Assembly: GCA_913063035.1 (NCBI GenBank)
Contig: CAJXYS010000022.1
Location: 1 to 49,018 of the forward strand
Length of the DNA: 49,018 bases
Origin: an uncultured Maritimibacter sp.
Lineage (GTDB): Bacteria; Pseudomonadota; Alphaproteobacteria; Rhodobacterales; Rhodobacteraceae
Direction: 5' to 3'
Both the position numbers and the translations under genes were made by a program. Positions 41,744 to 49,018 of the stretch are shown piece after piece (within the stretch, counting starts at the first letter, position 1; every line of letters starts with the position of its first letter). The notes below the pieces were generated by a model that saw only the letters and a list, made by a program, of their open reading frames with translations, had not been told where the DNA came from and did no database searches.

Positions 41744-43696
41744 ATGTTCCGCCGCATCCTGATCGCCAATCGCGGCGAGATCGCCTGCCGCATCATCGAG
41801 ACCTGCCGCCGGATGGGGGTGGAGGCCGTCGCCGTCTACTCTGACGCCGATGCCGGCGCGCGCCACGTCGCCATGGCCGACGCGGCCGTCCATATCGGCG
41901 GCGCCGCCCCGGCCGAGAGCTACCTGAAAGGGGACGTCATCGTGCAGGCGGCGCTGGACAGCGGGGCCGAGGCGATCCATCCGGGCTATGGCTTCCTGTC
42001 GGAGAACCCGGATTTCGTCACGGCGGTGGAGGCCGCCGGGCTGGCCTTCATCGGCCCGCCGGCCGCGGCGATCCGGTCCATGGGGCTGAAGGATGCCGCC
42101 AAGAAACTGATGGAAGAGGCGGGCGTCCCTGTCGTGCCGGGCTATCACGGCGACAACCAGGACCCCGAGCACCTTGCGGGCGCGGCCGACGCGATCGGCT
42201 ACCCGGTTCTCATCAAGGCGGTCGCGGGCGGTGGCGGCAAGGGGATGCGCAAGGTCACGGCGCCGGGCGATTTCGCCGACGCGCTGGAAAGCGCGCGGGG
42301 CGAGGCGCGCACGGCCTTCGGCAACGACGCCGTGCTGATCGAGAAATTCGTCGAGAAGCCCCGCCATATCGAGGTGCAGGTCTTCGGCGACGGGACGGAT
42401 GCCGTCCATCTGTTCGAGCGGGACTGCTCGCTCCAGCGGCGTCATCAGAAGGTGATCGAGGAGGCGCCCGCGCCCGGCATGACCGACGAGATGCGCGCCG
42501 CGATGGGCGAGGCCGCCGTCCGCGCGGCCAGGGCGATCGGCTATCGCGGGGCCGGGACGGTGGAATTCATCGTCGATGCCTCCGACGGGCTCAGGCCCGA
42601 CCGCTTCTGGTTCATGGAAATGAACACCCGGCTCCAGGTCGAGCACCCGGTGACCGAGGCGATCACCGGCGTGGACCTGGTGGAATGGCAGTTGCGCGTC
42701 GCGGCCGGTGCGCCGCTGCCCGCCCGCCAGCGCGATCTCTCCATCACCGGGCACGCCTTCGAGGCCCGGCTCTACGCCGAGGACGTGCCGGCAGGATTCC
42801 TGCCGGCGACGGGCCGGCTCGATCACCTGGAATTCCCGCCCGGGGTGCGCGCCGACAGCGGCGTGCGGACGGGCGACGAGATCAGCCCGTTCTACGACCC
42901 GATGATCGCCAAGCTGATCGTTCACGGCCCGACCCGCGCCGTCGCCTTGCAGCGGCTTTCGCGGGCGTTGGCCGAGACCGAGGTCGCGGGCAGCGTGACC
43001 AACCTGGCCTTCCTCGGCGCGCTGGCACGCCATGCGGGCTTTGCCGCCGGCGACGTCGATACCGGGCTGATCGACCGGGATCTCGACATGCTGGTCGCGG
43101 CGCCGGCGCCAAGCCCGGCCATCCGGGCGCTGGCGGCGCTGGGCGCGGCCGGCCTGGACGGCGCGCCCACGCACTGGGCCGAGGGCTTCACCCAGTGGGC
43201 GCCGCTCTGCCGGACGGTGCTGCTGGACGAGGCGGGCACCGACCTGGCCGCGCGCATCACCGCGCGGGGCGCGGGCCGCTTCGAGGTGGAGATCGGCGCA
43301 ACCACCGTGACCTGCGAAAGACGGGCGCCGGGCTGGTGGGTGGACGGTGCCCCGGCGCGGGCCAGGATCCGGCGTATCGGCGACGGGGTGCATGTCTTCG
43401 CGGGGCACGGGTTCTCGTTCCGCGCCGTCGATCCGCTCGAACGCGCCGAGGCCGACGCCGCCGCGACCGACGTGGTCGAGGCGCCGATGCCCGGCATGGT
43501 CAAGGCGGTCTTCGTGGAACCGGGGCAGGCCGTCGCGAAGGGGGCGCGGCTCGCCATTCTCGAGGCGATGAAGATGGAACATACCCTCACCGCCGGGCAT
43601 GATGCCAGCGTGGCCGAGATTCTCGTGCCTGCCGGCACCCAGGTCGCGGCCGGCGACGCGCTGATCCGCTTTGCCGCCGAAGAGGAGGGAACATGA
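41744..43696 (+). CDS. mccA: Methylcrotonyl-CoA carboxylase, biotin-carrying (alpha) subunit
   Basis: A 650-aa subunit with a biotin carboxylase domain (MFRRILIANRGEIACRII; ATP-grasp with AVAGGGGKGMR; MEMNTRLQVEHPVTE), a linker domain and a C-terminal biotinyl domain. The biotin-accepting lysine is K610 in EAMKMEHT, at the right distance from the C-terminus. Together with mccB it forms the ATP-dependent carboxylase that makes 3-methylglutaconyl-CoA. GGAG lies 9 bases before the ATG. The 103-base gap from mccB is unusually long for this operon and contains only a doubtful 37-codon frame. The stop overlaps the GST start (ATGA). Confidence 0.95.
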   Translation: MFRRILIANRGEIACRIIETCRRMGVEAVAVYSDADAGARHVAMADAAVHIGGAAPAESYLKGDVIVQAALDSGAEAIHPGYGFLSENPDFVTAVEAAGLAFIGPPAAAIRSMGLKDAAKKLMEEAGVPVVPGYHGDNQDPEHLAGAADAIGYPVLIKAVAGGGGKGMRKVTAPGDFADALESARGEARTAFGNDAVLIEKFVEKPRHIEVQVFGDGTDAVHLFERDCSLQRRHQKVIEEAPAPGMTDEMRAAMGEAAVRAARAIGYRGAGTVEFIVDASDGLRPDRFWFMEMNTRLQVEHPVTEAITGVDLVEWQLRVAAGAPLPARQRDLSITGHAFEARLYAEDVPAGFLPATGRLDHLEFPPGVRADSGVRTGDEISPFYDPMIAKLIVHGPTRAVALQRLSRALAETEVAGSVTNLAFLGALARHAGFAAGDVDTGLIDRDLDMLVAAPAPSPAIRALAALGAAGLDGAPTHWAEGFTQWAPLCRTVLLDEAGTDLAARITARGAGRFEVEIGATTVTCERRAPGWWVDGAPARARIRRIGDGVHVFAGHGFSFRAVDPLERAEADAAATDVVEAPMPGMVKAVFVEPGQAVAKGARLAILEAMKMEHTLTAGHDASVAEILVPAGTQVAAGDALIRFAAEEEGT

Positions 43697-44358
43697 CCAT
43701 CCGTCTGCACCACGTCGCCCAGGCCCGGTCGTTCCGGACGCTCTGGCTGATGCACGAGATGGGACTCGATTTCGAGATCCGGCGCCACAGCTTCTTCGAC
43801 AAGTCGCTCAGGAACCCCGACTACCTGGCGCTCTCGCCGGCGGGGCGCGTGCCCGCGCTGGAGATCGACGGGCGCGTGATGTTCGAGTCGGGCGCGATCA
43901 CCGAATACCTGGTCGAAACCCGGCCCGAGGCCGGGCTCGGCCGGCTGCCGCCCGACGCCGAGCGGCTGGAATGGCTCGAATGGCTGCATTTCGCGGAAAC
44001 CATCGGCCAGCATCTCGCCAACCTGACCCAGCAGCATATCGCGCTGCGCGAGGACTGGATGCGTTCACCTACCGTCATGCGGCTCGAGGCCAGGCGGCTC
44101 GAGAAAGTGCTCGAGGTGGTCGAACGCGTCGTCGCCCGCCACGACTGGCTGTTGCCCTCGGGCTTCTCGGCGGTCGATACCAATCTGGGCTACAGCGTGG
44201 ACATCGCCCGGCGCTTCGTGCCGCTGGGGCTCTTGCCGAACGTCGCCGCCTATCTCGACCGCTGCAAGGCGCGCCCGGCCTTCCGGGCGGCCGCGGCCGA
44301 GGATGGCCCGGCCGAGATCTACACGCAGGATTTCTACGAGGCCCCGGCCGATGGCTGA
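43693..44358 (+). CDS. Glutathione S-transferase family protein
   Basis: A 221-aa protein with an N-terminal thioredoxin-like GST domain (residues 1-80: HHVAQARSFRTLWLMHEMG, LSPAGRVPALEIDGRVMFESGAITEYL) and a C-terminal all-helical domain (about 90-215). The N-terminal Ser/Arg region suggests a bacterial GST rather than a maleylacetoacetate isomerase. It is coupled at both ends: ATGA with mccA and an 8-base overlap with the HMG-CoA lyase gene. I recall a GST gene in this place in other Rhodobacterales leucine operons, but its substrate is unknown. Clearing reactive enoyl-CoA products is one guess. Confidence 0.85.
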   Translation: MTIRLHHVAQARSFRTLWLMHEMGLDFEIRRHSFFDKSLRNPDYLALSPAGRVPALEIDGRVMFESGAITEYLVETRPEAGLGRLPPDAERLEWLEWLHFAETIGQHLANLTQQHIALREDWMRSPTVMRLEARRLEKVLEVVERVVARHDWLLPSGFSAVDTNLGYSVDIARRFVPLGLLPNVAAYLDRCKARPAFRAAAAEDGPAEIYTQDFYEAPADG

Positions 44359-45205
44359 GCATGTCGAGATCTTCGAGGTCGGCCCCCGCGACGGGTTGCA
44401 GAACGAGACCCGGATCATCCCCGCCGCCGAGAAGATCGCGCTGATCGACGCGCTTTCGGCCTGCGGGTTCCGCCGGATCGAGGCGGCGAGCTTCGTCAGC
44501 CCGAAATGGGTGCCGCAGATGGCCGACGGCGCCGCGGTCATGGCCGGTATCTGGCGCGCGCCGGGGGTGCGCTACGCGGCGCTGACGCCCAACATGAAGG
44601 GCTACGAGCGTGCCCGCGAAGCCCGCGCCGACGAGGTGGCGATCTTCGGATCCGCCTCGGAAGGGTTCTCCCGGGCCAATATCAACGCCACCATCGCCGA
44701 GAGCCTCGAGCGGTTCCGCCCGGTGGCCGCGGCCGCCCGCGACGCGGGCGTGCCGGTGCGCGGCTACGTCTCCTGCGTGACGGACTGCCCCTATGACGGG
44801 CCGACGGAACCGGGGCAGGTGGCGCGGGTCGCGGCCGCGTTGCGCGACATGGGATGCTACGAGATCAGCCTCGGCGATACGATCGGACAGGGCACGCCGG
44901 GCCGGATCGACGCGATGCTCGACGCGGTCCTGCAGGAGCTGCCGGCGGATCGGCTGGCGGGCCATTACCATGACACGGCGGGCCGGGCGCTGGAGAATAT
45001 CGAGGCATCGCTCGTGCGCGGGCTGCGGGTGTTCGATGCCGCCATCGGCGGGCTCGGCGGGTGTCCCTATGCCAGGGGTGCGACCGGCAACGTGGCGACC
45101 GAGGCCGTGCACGATCTGCTGGCGCGGCTGGGCTACGAAACCGGGCTCGACCGCGACCGGCTGCTCAACGCGGCCGGGATGGCGCGGCGGATGCGCCAGG
45201 GCTGA
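44351..45205 (+). CDS. mvaB: Hydroxymethylglutaryl-CoA lyase
   Basis: A 284-aa TIM-barrel lyase that splits HMG-CoA into acetyl-CoA and acetoacetate, the last step of leucine breakdown. Diagnostic segments are VGPRDGLQNE with the catalytic Arg, GYVSCVTDCPYDG, the metal-site HYHDTAGRALEN and the C-terminal GGLGGCPYARGATGNVATE with the conserved Cys at residue 238. ATG 44351 is the normal start and overlaps the GST gene by 8 bases; the frame is open to 44303 but that part lies over the GST gene. The next gene follows after 20 bases. Confidence 0.94.
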   Translation: MAEHVEIFEVGPRDGLQNETRIIPAAEKIALIDALSACGFRRIEAASFVSPKWVPQMADGAAVMAGIWRAPGVRYAALTPNMKGYERAREARADEVAIFGSASEGFSRANINATIAESLERFRPVAAAARDAGVPVRGYVSCVTDCPYDGPTEPGQVARVAAALRDMGCYEISLGDTIGQGTPGRIDAMLDAVLQELPADRLAGHYHDTAGRALENIEASLVRGLRVFDAAIGGLGGCPYARGATGNVATEAVHDLLARLGYETGLDRDRLLNAAGMARRMRQG

Positions 45206-45225
45206 CGCAGCCGGAAGGAGGATCC

Positions 45226-46017
45226 ATGGACGACGCGACCGTAAGACTGGACACCGACGCGCGCGGCGTCGCAACGCTGACGCTGGACCGGGCCGAGAAG
45301 CACAATGCCATGTCCGGGCAGATGATCGGCGAATTGACCGACATGGCGGCCCGGATCGCCCGGACGGACTCGATTCGCGTCGTGGTTCTGGCCGCCGAGG
45401 GACGCAGTTTCTGTGCCGGGGGCGATCTGGGCTGGATGCGCGACCAGATGGACGCCGATGCCGAAACCCGCCGGGCCGAGGCGACCCGGCTGGCGCGGAT
45501 GCTCCAGGCGCTGAACACGCTGCCCCAGCCGCTGATCGGGCGGGTGCAGGGCAACGCCTTCGGCGGCGGGGTGGGGCTGATGTCGGTCTGCGATGTGGTC
45601 GTCGGGGCGGCCGGCGCCAAGTTCGGCCTGACCGAGACCCGGCTGGGCCTGATCCCGGCGACGATCTCGCCCTATGTCCTTGCCCGCATGGGCGAGGCGC
45701 GCGCGCGCCGGGTCTTCATGTCGGCCCGCGTCTTCGGCGCGGACGAGGCGCGCGACTTGGGCCTGATCGCGCGGGTGGTCGAGAACGGCCAGCTCGACGG
45801 GGCGGTCGAGGCCGAGGTCGCCCCCTATCTCGACTGTGCGCCGGGGGCGGTGGCCGATGCCAAGCGGCTGGCCCGGATGCTGGGGCCGCGGATCGACGAG
45901 GCGGTCATCGCCGAGACGGTGGAGCTGCTCGTCCGGCGCTGGGAAGGCGCCGAGGCGCCCGAGGGGATCGCGGCCTTCTTCGACAAGCGCAAGCCCCGCT
46001 GGCAGGCGGAGGGCTGA
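45226..46017 (+). CDS. liuC: Methylglutaconyl-CoA hydratase (enoyl-CoA hydratase family)
   Basis: A 263-aa crotonase-fold hydratase. The N-terminal LTLDRAEKHNAMS, the oxyanion-hole segment SFCAGGDLGWMRD and the second glycine-rich site GNAFGGGVGLMSVCD are clear. As the last gene of an operon with ivd, mccBA and HMG-CoA lyase it is almost certainly the hydratase that converts 3-methylglutaconyl-CoA to HMG-CoA; the family fold alone would not tell. An excellent AAGGAGG precedes ATG 45226. No T-rich terminator is visible after the stop, only GC-rich inverted repeats at 46102-46134. Confidence 0.88.
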   Translation: MDDATVRLDTDARGVATLTLDRAEKHNAMSGQMIGELTDMAARIARTDSIRVVVLAAEGRSFCAGGDLGWMRDQMDADAETRRAEATRLARMLQALNTLPQPLIGRVQGNAFGGGVGLMSVCDVVVGAAGAKFGLTETRLGLIPATISPYVLARMGEARARRVFMSARVFGADEARDLGLIARVVENGQLDGAVEAEVAPYLDCAPGAVADAKRLARMLGPRIDEAVIAETVELLVRRWEGAEAPEGIAAFFDKRKPRWQAEG

Positions 46018-46219
46018 GCCGGGCGGACCCGCCGCGCGCGGGAAAACGATCCGATCTGGGAAGTTTGCGCGCAGGTTACAGCGGCTTTCCGCACCGATCC
46101 GGGCCGGTTCCGGCCGTCCCGCGCGCCTGCGCGCAGAGATAATCCCGGCATGGGCCTTCAACCGCGCTGGGAAAGGTGGCATACCGCCGTATACACCCTG
46201 CCGGGGCGCCCGGCTTGTG

Positions 46220-46248
46220 TTGACCTGCCGGGGGCACGGGTTTAGATC
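46220..46248 (+). promoter_or_regulatory. Candidate nuo operon promoter
   Basis: TTGACC (46220-46225), a 17-base spacer and TAGATC (46243-46248) lie 44 bases before the nuoA GTG. AAGGAG (46281-46286) is the ribosome-binding site. The rest of the 275-base gap from liuC holds GC-rich inverted repeats and no gene that I can support. Confidence 0.5.
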
Positions 46249-46292
46249 GACACGAGTGTGGACGGCCGCGTCCGGCACAGAAGGAGCTTCGC

Positions 46293-46658
46293 GTGGAAGA
46301 GCTGCTGACAGAATACCTCCCCATCCTCGTTTTCCTGGGCGTCGCGATCGGGCTCGGCATCGTGCTGGTGCTGGCCGCGGTGATCCTCGGCCCCAGCAAC
46401 CCCGACCCGGAAAAGGTCTCGGCCTATGAATGCGGCTTCAACGCCTTCGACGACGCGCGGATGAAGTTCGACGTCCGGTTCTACCTGGTCTCGATCCTGT
46501 TCATCATCTTCGATCTCGAGGTCGCGTTCCTGTTTCCCTGGGCGGTGGCGTTCCAGGATGTGGGCCTGCTCGGCTTCTGGTCGATGATGGTCTTCCTGGC
46601 CGTCCTGACCATCGGCTTCGCCTATGAATGGAAGAAAGGGGCGCTCGAATGGGAGTGA
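46293..46658 (+). CDS. nuoA: NADH-quinone oxidoreductase subunit A
   Basis: A 121-aa membrane subunit of complex I with three helices (about residues 9-32, 63-85 and 90-112). The family signature [32 protein letters not shown] contains the conserved cysteine of the quinone-site loop and the acidic residue in the second helix. It starts with GTG 46293, six bases after AAGGAG; no ATG fits. It overlaps nuoB by 10 bases and is the first gene of the nuo operon. Confidence 0.95.
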   Translation: MEELLTEYLPILVFLGVAIGLGIVLVLAAVILGPSNPDPEKVSAYECGFNAFDDARMKFDVRFYLVSILFIIFDLEVAFLFPWAVAFQDVGLLGFWSMMVFLAVLTIGFAYEWKKGALEWE

Positions 46659-47245
46659 AGGTCACCGACACCGACGTGCAGGGCGAGCGGATCACCGCGG
46701 GCGCGGGGCGGGGCAACCTGGCCTCGGGCAGCTACGATGCGGGCCCGGATCCCGAGCATGCGACCCAGACGCTCAACCGGGAGCTCCAGGACAAGGGCTT
46801 CCTGGTCACCTCGACCGAGGACATCATCAACTGGGCGCGCACCGGCTCGCTGCACTGGATGACCTTCGGGCTGGCCTGCTGCGCCGTCGAGATGATGCAC
46901 ACCTCGATGCCGCGCTACGACATGGAGCGTTTCGGCACCGCGCCCCGCGCCAGCCCGCGCCAGTCCGACCTGATGATCGTCGCCGGGACGCTGACCAACA
47001 AGATGGCGCCGGCGCTGCGCAAGGTCTACGACCAGATGCCCGAGCCCCGCTACGTGATCTCGATGGGCTCCTGCGCGAATGGCGGGGGCTATTACCACTA
47101 CAGCTACTCGGTGGTGCGCGGCTGCGACCGCATCGTGCCGGTGGACGTCTACGTGCCGGGCTGCCCGCCGACGGCCGAGGCGCTGCTCTACGGCATCCTG
47201 CAGCTGCAACGGAAAATCCGCCGCACCGGCACCCTCGTCAGGTAG
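46649..47245 (+). CDS. nuoB: NADH-quinone oxidoreductase subunit B
   Basis: A 198-aa peripheral-arm subunit that carries the N2 [4Fe-4S] cluster, the last electron carrier before quinone. The ligands are visible: the adjacent C77-C78 in [13 protein letters not shown]142 in [10 protein letters not shown] and C172 in [12 protein letters not shown]. The N-terminus (about 40 residues) is a variable extension. ATG 46649 overlaps the end of nuoA by 10 bases; the frame also opens at 46628 within nuoA. nuoC follows after 9 bases. Confidence 0.96.
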   Translation: MGVKVTDTDVQGERITAGAGRGNLASGSYDAGPDPEHATQTLNRELQDKGFLVTSTEDIINWARTGSLHWMTFGLACCAVEMMHTSMPRYDMERFGTAPRASPRQSDLMIVAGTLTNKMAPALRKVYDQMPEPRYVISMGSCANGGGYYHYSYSVVRGCDRIVPVDVYVPGCPPTAEALLYGILQLQRKIRRTGTLVR

Positions 47246-47254
47246 GAGCACGCG

Positions 47255-47860
47255 ATGAGCGAAGCACTCGAGGAACTCGCCGCCCAGATCGAGGCGAAGC
47301 TGCCCGACGCGGTGACCGGCCACGCCATCACCATGGGCGAGCTGACCCTCCATTCCGCGCCGAGCGACCTGACCGCGCTGGTCGAGTTCCTGCGCACGGA
47401 TCGCCGGTGCCAGTTTTCGACGCTGGTGGACATCACCGCGGTCGACCACCCCGAGCGCGACAAGCGTTTCGACGTGGTCTACCACTTCCTGTCGATGTAC
47501 CAGAACCAGCGCATCCGCGTGAAGCTGGCCATCCGCGACGATGAACGGGTGCCGTCGATCTGCGGGATCCATCCCTCGGCCAACTGGTTCGAGCGCGAGG
47601 TCTTCGACATGTTCGGGATCCTGTTCACCGGCCATCCGGACCTGCGCCGGATCCTGACCGATTACGGGTTCCGGGGCTATCCGCTGCGCAAGGATTTCCC
47701 GACCACGGGCTATATCGAGGTCCGCTATGACGAGGATCAGAAGCGTGTCGTCTACGAGCCGGTGAAACTGGTTCAGGAATACCGGCTCTTCGACTTCATG
47801 AGCCCGTGGGAGGGCGCCGAGTACATTCTGCCCGGCGACGAGAAAGAGGGATCGAAGTGA
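47255..47860 (+). CDS. nuoC: NADH-quinone oxidoreductase subunit C
   Basis: The 201-aa 30-kDa subunit of the complex I peripheral arm. The signature [42 protein letters not shown] (residues about 108-150, shown here only to name the 30-kDa family block) is complete. The gene is separate from nuoD, unlike the fused nuoCD of E. coli. AGGAG precedes ATG 47255. Its stop overlaps the next small gene by one base (TGATG). Confidence 0.95.
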   Translation: MSEALEELAAQIEAKLPDAVTGHAITMGELTLHSAPSDLTALVEFLRTDRRCQFSTLVDITAVDHPERDKRFDVVYHFLSMYQNQRIRVKLAIRDDERVPSICGIHPSANWFEREVFDMFGILFTGHPDLRRILTDYGFRGYPLRKDFPTTGYIEVRYDEDQKRVVYEPVKLVQEYRLFDFMSPWEGAEYILPGDEKEGSK

Positions 47861-48060
47861 TGGGCGGAGGTGTTGCAATGGGCGGCGGCGGGCTGATCTG
47901 GTTCCTGGTCTTCGGTGCGCTGATCGTCATTCCCTTCTGGCGGCTGCTGCCGCAGTACCGCATCCCGTCCTGGGTGGCGCTGGTCGCGGTGATCCCGCTG
48001 GGCGCGCTGATCCTGCTCTGGGTGATGGCGTTCCGCGACAAGCTCGAGGGGGGTGCGTGA
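47860..48060 (+). CDS. Small two-helix membrane protein between nuoC and nuoD
   Basis: A 66-aa protein (60 aa if the second ATG at 47878 is used) with two membrane helices: [19 protein letters not shown] and [21 protein letters not shown], joined by a short PQYRIPS loop, and a charged tail. The first ATG overlaps the nuoC stop (TGATG). The second has a better Shine-Dalgarno, GGAGG 7 bases upstream, so it may be the real start. Its own stop overlaps the nuoD ATG (TGATG). I recall a similar gene in nuo operons of Rhodobacterales. It could be an extra complex I subunit or assembly factor; this is inference. Confidence 0.8.
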   Translation: MGGGVAMGGGGLIWFLVFGALIVIPFWRLLPQYRIPSWVALVAVIPLGALILLWVMAFRDKLEGGA

Positions 48061-49018
48061 TGGACGGCACCAAGTTCGACGACGCCCAGACGGGCGAACA
48101 GAAGATCCGCAACTTCAACCTGAACTTCGGCCCGCAACACCCTGCGGCACATGGGGTTTTGCGCCTGGTGCTGGAGCTTGACGGCGAAATCGTCGAGCGC
48201 TGCGATCCGCATATCGGCCTGCTGCACCGCGGCACCGAGAAGCTGATGGAAAGCCGCACCTACCTGCAGAACCTGCCCTATTTCGACCGGCTCGACTACG
48301 TGGCGCCGATGAACCAGGAACATGCCTGGTGCCTCGCCATCGAGAAGCTCACCGGCACCGTCGTGCCGCGGCGCGGCCAGCTGATCCGGGTTCTGTTCTG
48401 CGAGATCGGCCGGGTTCTGAACCACCTGCTGAACGTCACCACGCAGGCGATGGACGTGGGTGCGCTGACCCCGCCGCTCTGGGGCTTCGAGGAGCGCGAG
48501 AAGCTGATGGTCTTCTACGAGCGGGCCTGCGGGGCGCGGCTGCACGCCGCCTATTTCCGGCCCGGCGGCGTTCACCAGGACCTGCCGCAGGCGCTCCTGG
48601 ACGACATCATGGAATGGACCGAGCATTTCCCGAAGGTGCTCGACGATATCGACGGGCTCCTGACCGAGAACCGCATCTTCAAGCAGCGCAACGTCGATAT
48701 CGGCGTCGTGACCGAGCAGGAAATCCTCGACTGGGGGTTCTCGGGCGTCATGGTGCGCGGCTCGGGCCTGGCCTGGGATCTGCGCCGCGCCCAGCCCTAC
48801 GAGTGCTACGACGAGTTCGACTTCCAGATCCCCGTCGGCAAGAACGGCGACTGCTACGATCGCTACCTTGTCCGGATGCAGGAGATGCGCGAGAGCCTGA
48901 AGATCATTCGCCAATGCATCGAGAAGATGAACGACGAACCGGGCGAGGTCATGGCCCGTGGCAAGATCTCGCCGCCGCGCCGGGGCGAGATGAAGACCTC
49001 GATGGAGGCGCTGATCCA
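48060..49018 (+). CDS. nuoD: NADH-quinone oxidoreductase subunit D (5' part)
   Basis: The frame runs off the right edge after 319 codons; the full 49-kDa subunit is about 400 aa. The family signature is complete at the start ([25 protein letters not shown]), followed by [14 protein letters not shown] and [13 protein letters not shown] with quinone-site His and Tyr residues, and [24 protein letters not shown] 48060 overlaps the small membrane gene by one base. nuoE and the rest of the operon should follow outside the window. Confidence 0.95.
   Translation, partial: MDGTKFDDAQTGEQKIRNFNLNFGPQHPAAHGVLRLVLELDGEIVERCDPHIGLLHRGTEKLMESRTYLQNLPYFDRLDYVAPMNQEHAWCLAIEKLTGTVVPRRGQLIRVLFCEIGRVLNHLLNVTTQAMDVGALTPPLWGFEEREKLMVFYERACGARLHAAYFRPGGVHQDLPQALLDDIMEWTEHFPKVLDDIDGLLTENRIFKQRNVDIGVVTEQEILDWGFSGVMVRGSGLAWDLRRAQPYECYDEFDFQIPVGKNGDCYDRYLVRMQEMRESLKIIRQCIEKMNDEPGEVMARGKISPPRRGEMKTSMEALI

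Noticed and set aside
41649-41762. 37-codon frame in the mccB/mccA gap, overlapping the mccA start
   Set aside because: No Shine-Dalgarno sequence, low-complexity Pro/Gly/Ala content and overlap in another frame. It could be tested as a leader peptide but lacks support.
46102-46134. Tandem GC inverted repeats (GGCCGG/CCGGCC and GCGCGC/GCGCGC) after liuC
   Set aside because: No T tract, tiny loops, and such palindromes are common at this GC content.

Overview
The window is a GC-rich, gene-dense chromosomal segment from an alphaproteobacterium, most likely of the Rhodobacterales (Rhodobacter/Paracoccus/Roseobacter relatives). This rests on the family-typical forms of many genes: heterotetrameric sarcosine oxidase, a one-cysteine DksA, a two-domain Dcd, an ornithine-lipid acyltransferase, the yceD-rpmF-plsX-fabH-ihfA-merR order, a small membrane gene between nuoC and nuoD, and several small proteins of a kind I recognise from that order. 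I see no insertion sequence, prophage, CRISPR array or clear recent transfer. Codon use looks uniform by eye, and no stretch over about 300 bases lacks a gene.

Layout. 1-5.8 kb (+): end of a sarcosine oxidase operon (soxD, soxA, soxG), a 50-aa protein, an RlmI-like rRNA methyltransferase and a PIN-domain protein. 5.8-11.7 kb (-): an envelope-oriented block, read as MoxR ATPase, GNAT, DUF2927 lipoprotein, a 56-aa two-helix membrane peptide, a VWA protein, a one-helix protein and DedA, mostly joined by 1-4 base start/stop overlaps. An M48 protease with its own promoter follows. 11.8-17.3 kb: dksA with a strong terminator, an FAD monooxygenase, xthA, a cation/proton antiporter, erpA and dgt. 17.3-22.6 kb (+): argS, SPOR protein, nagZ, scpA, scpB. 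22.6-28.0 kb (-): yceD, rpmF, plsX, fabH, ihfA, merR, tRNA-Pro(GGG) and dcd, covering ribosome, lipid and nucleoid functions.

28.1-38.3 kb: bamE, msrB, olsB, moaA, a small lipoprotein coupled to an acyl-CoA synthetase, glmU-glmS (UDP-GlcNAc synthesis), gph and an orphan DegT-type aminotransferase. 38.4-46.0 kb (+): a complete leucine/isovalerate catabolic operon (ivd, DUF1622 membrane protein, mccB, mccA, GST, HMG-CoA lyase, methylglutaconyl-CoA hydratase) behind a promoter with an operator-like inverted repeat. 46.3 kb to the end (+): start of the complex I operon (nuoA, nuoB, nuoC, small membrane protein, nuoD).

The most notable features are: the MoxR/VWA/DUF2927/DedA block with a hidden 56-aa membrane peptide; a group of promoters whose -10 element ends 6-8 bases before the ATG, predicting leaderless mRNAs; a DUF1622 membrane protein built into the leucine operon; a small extra membrane protein in the nuo operon; a hairpin at the gph ribosome-binding site; and a likely tRNA-Pro/dcd co-transcript. 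All functions are inferred by reading the sequence. No database search was run.
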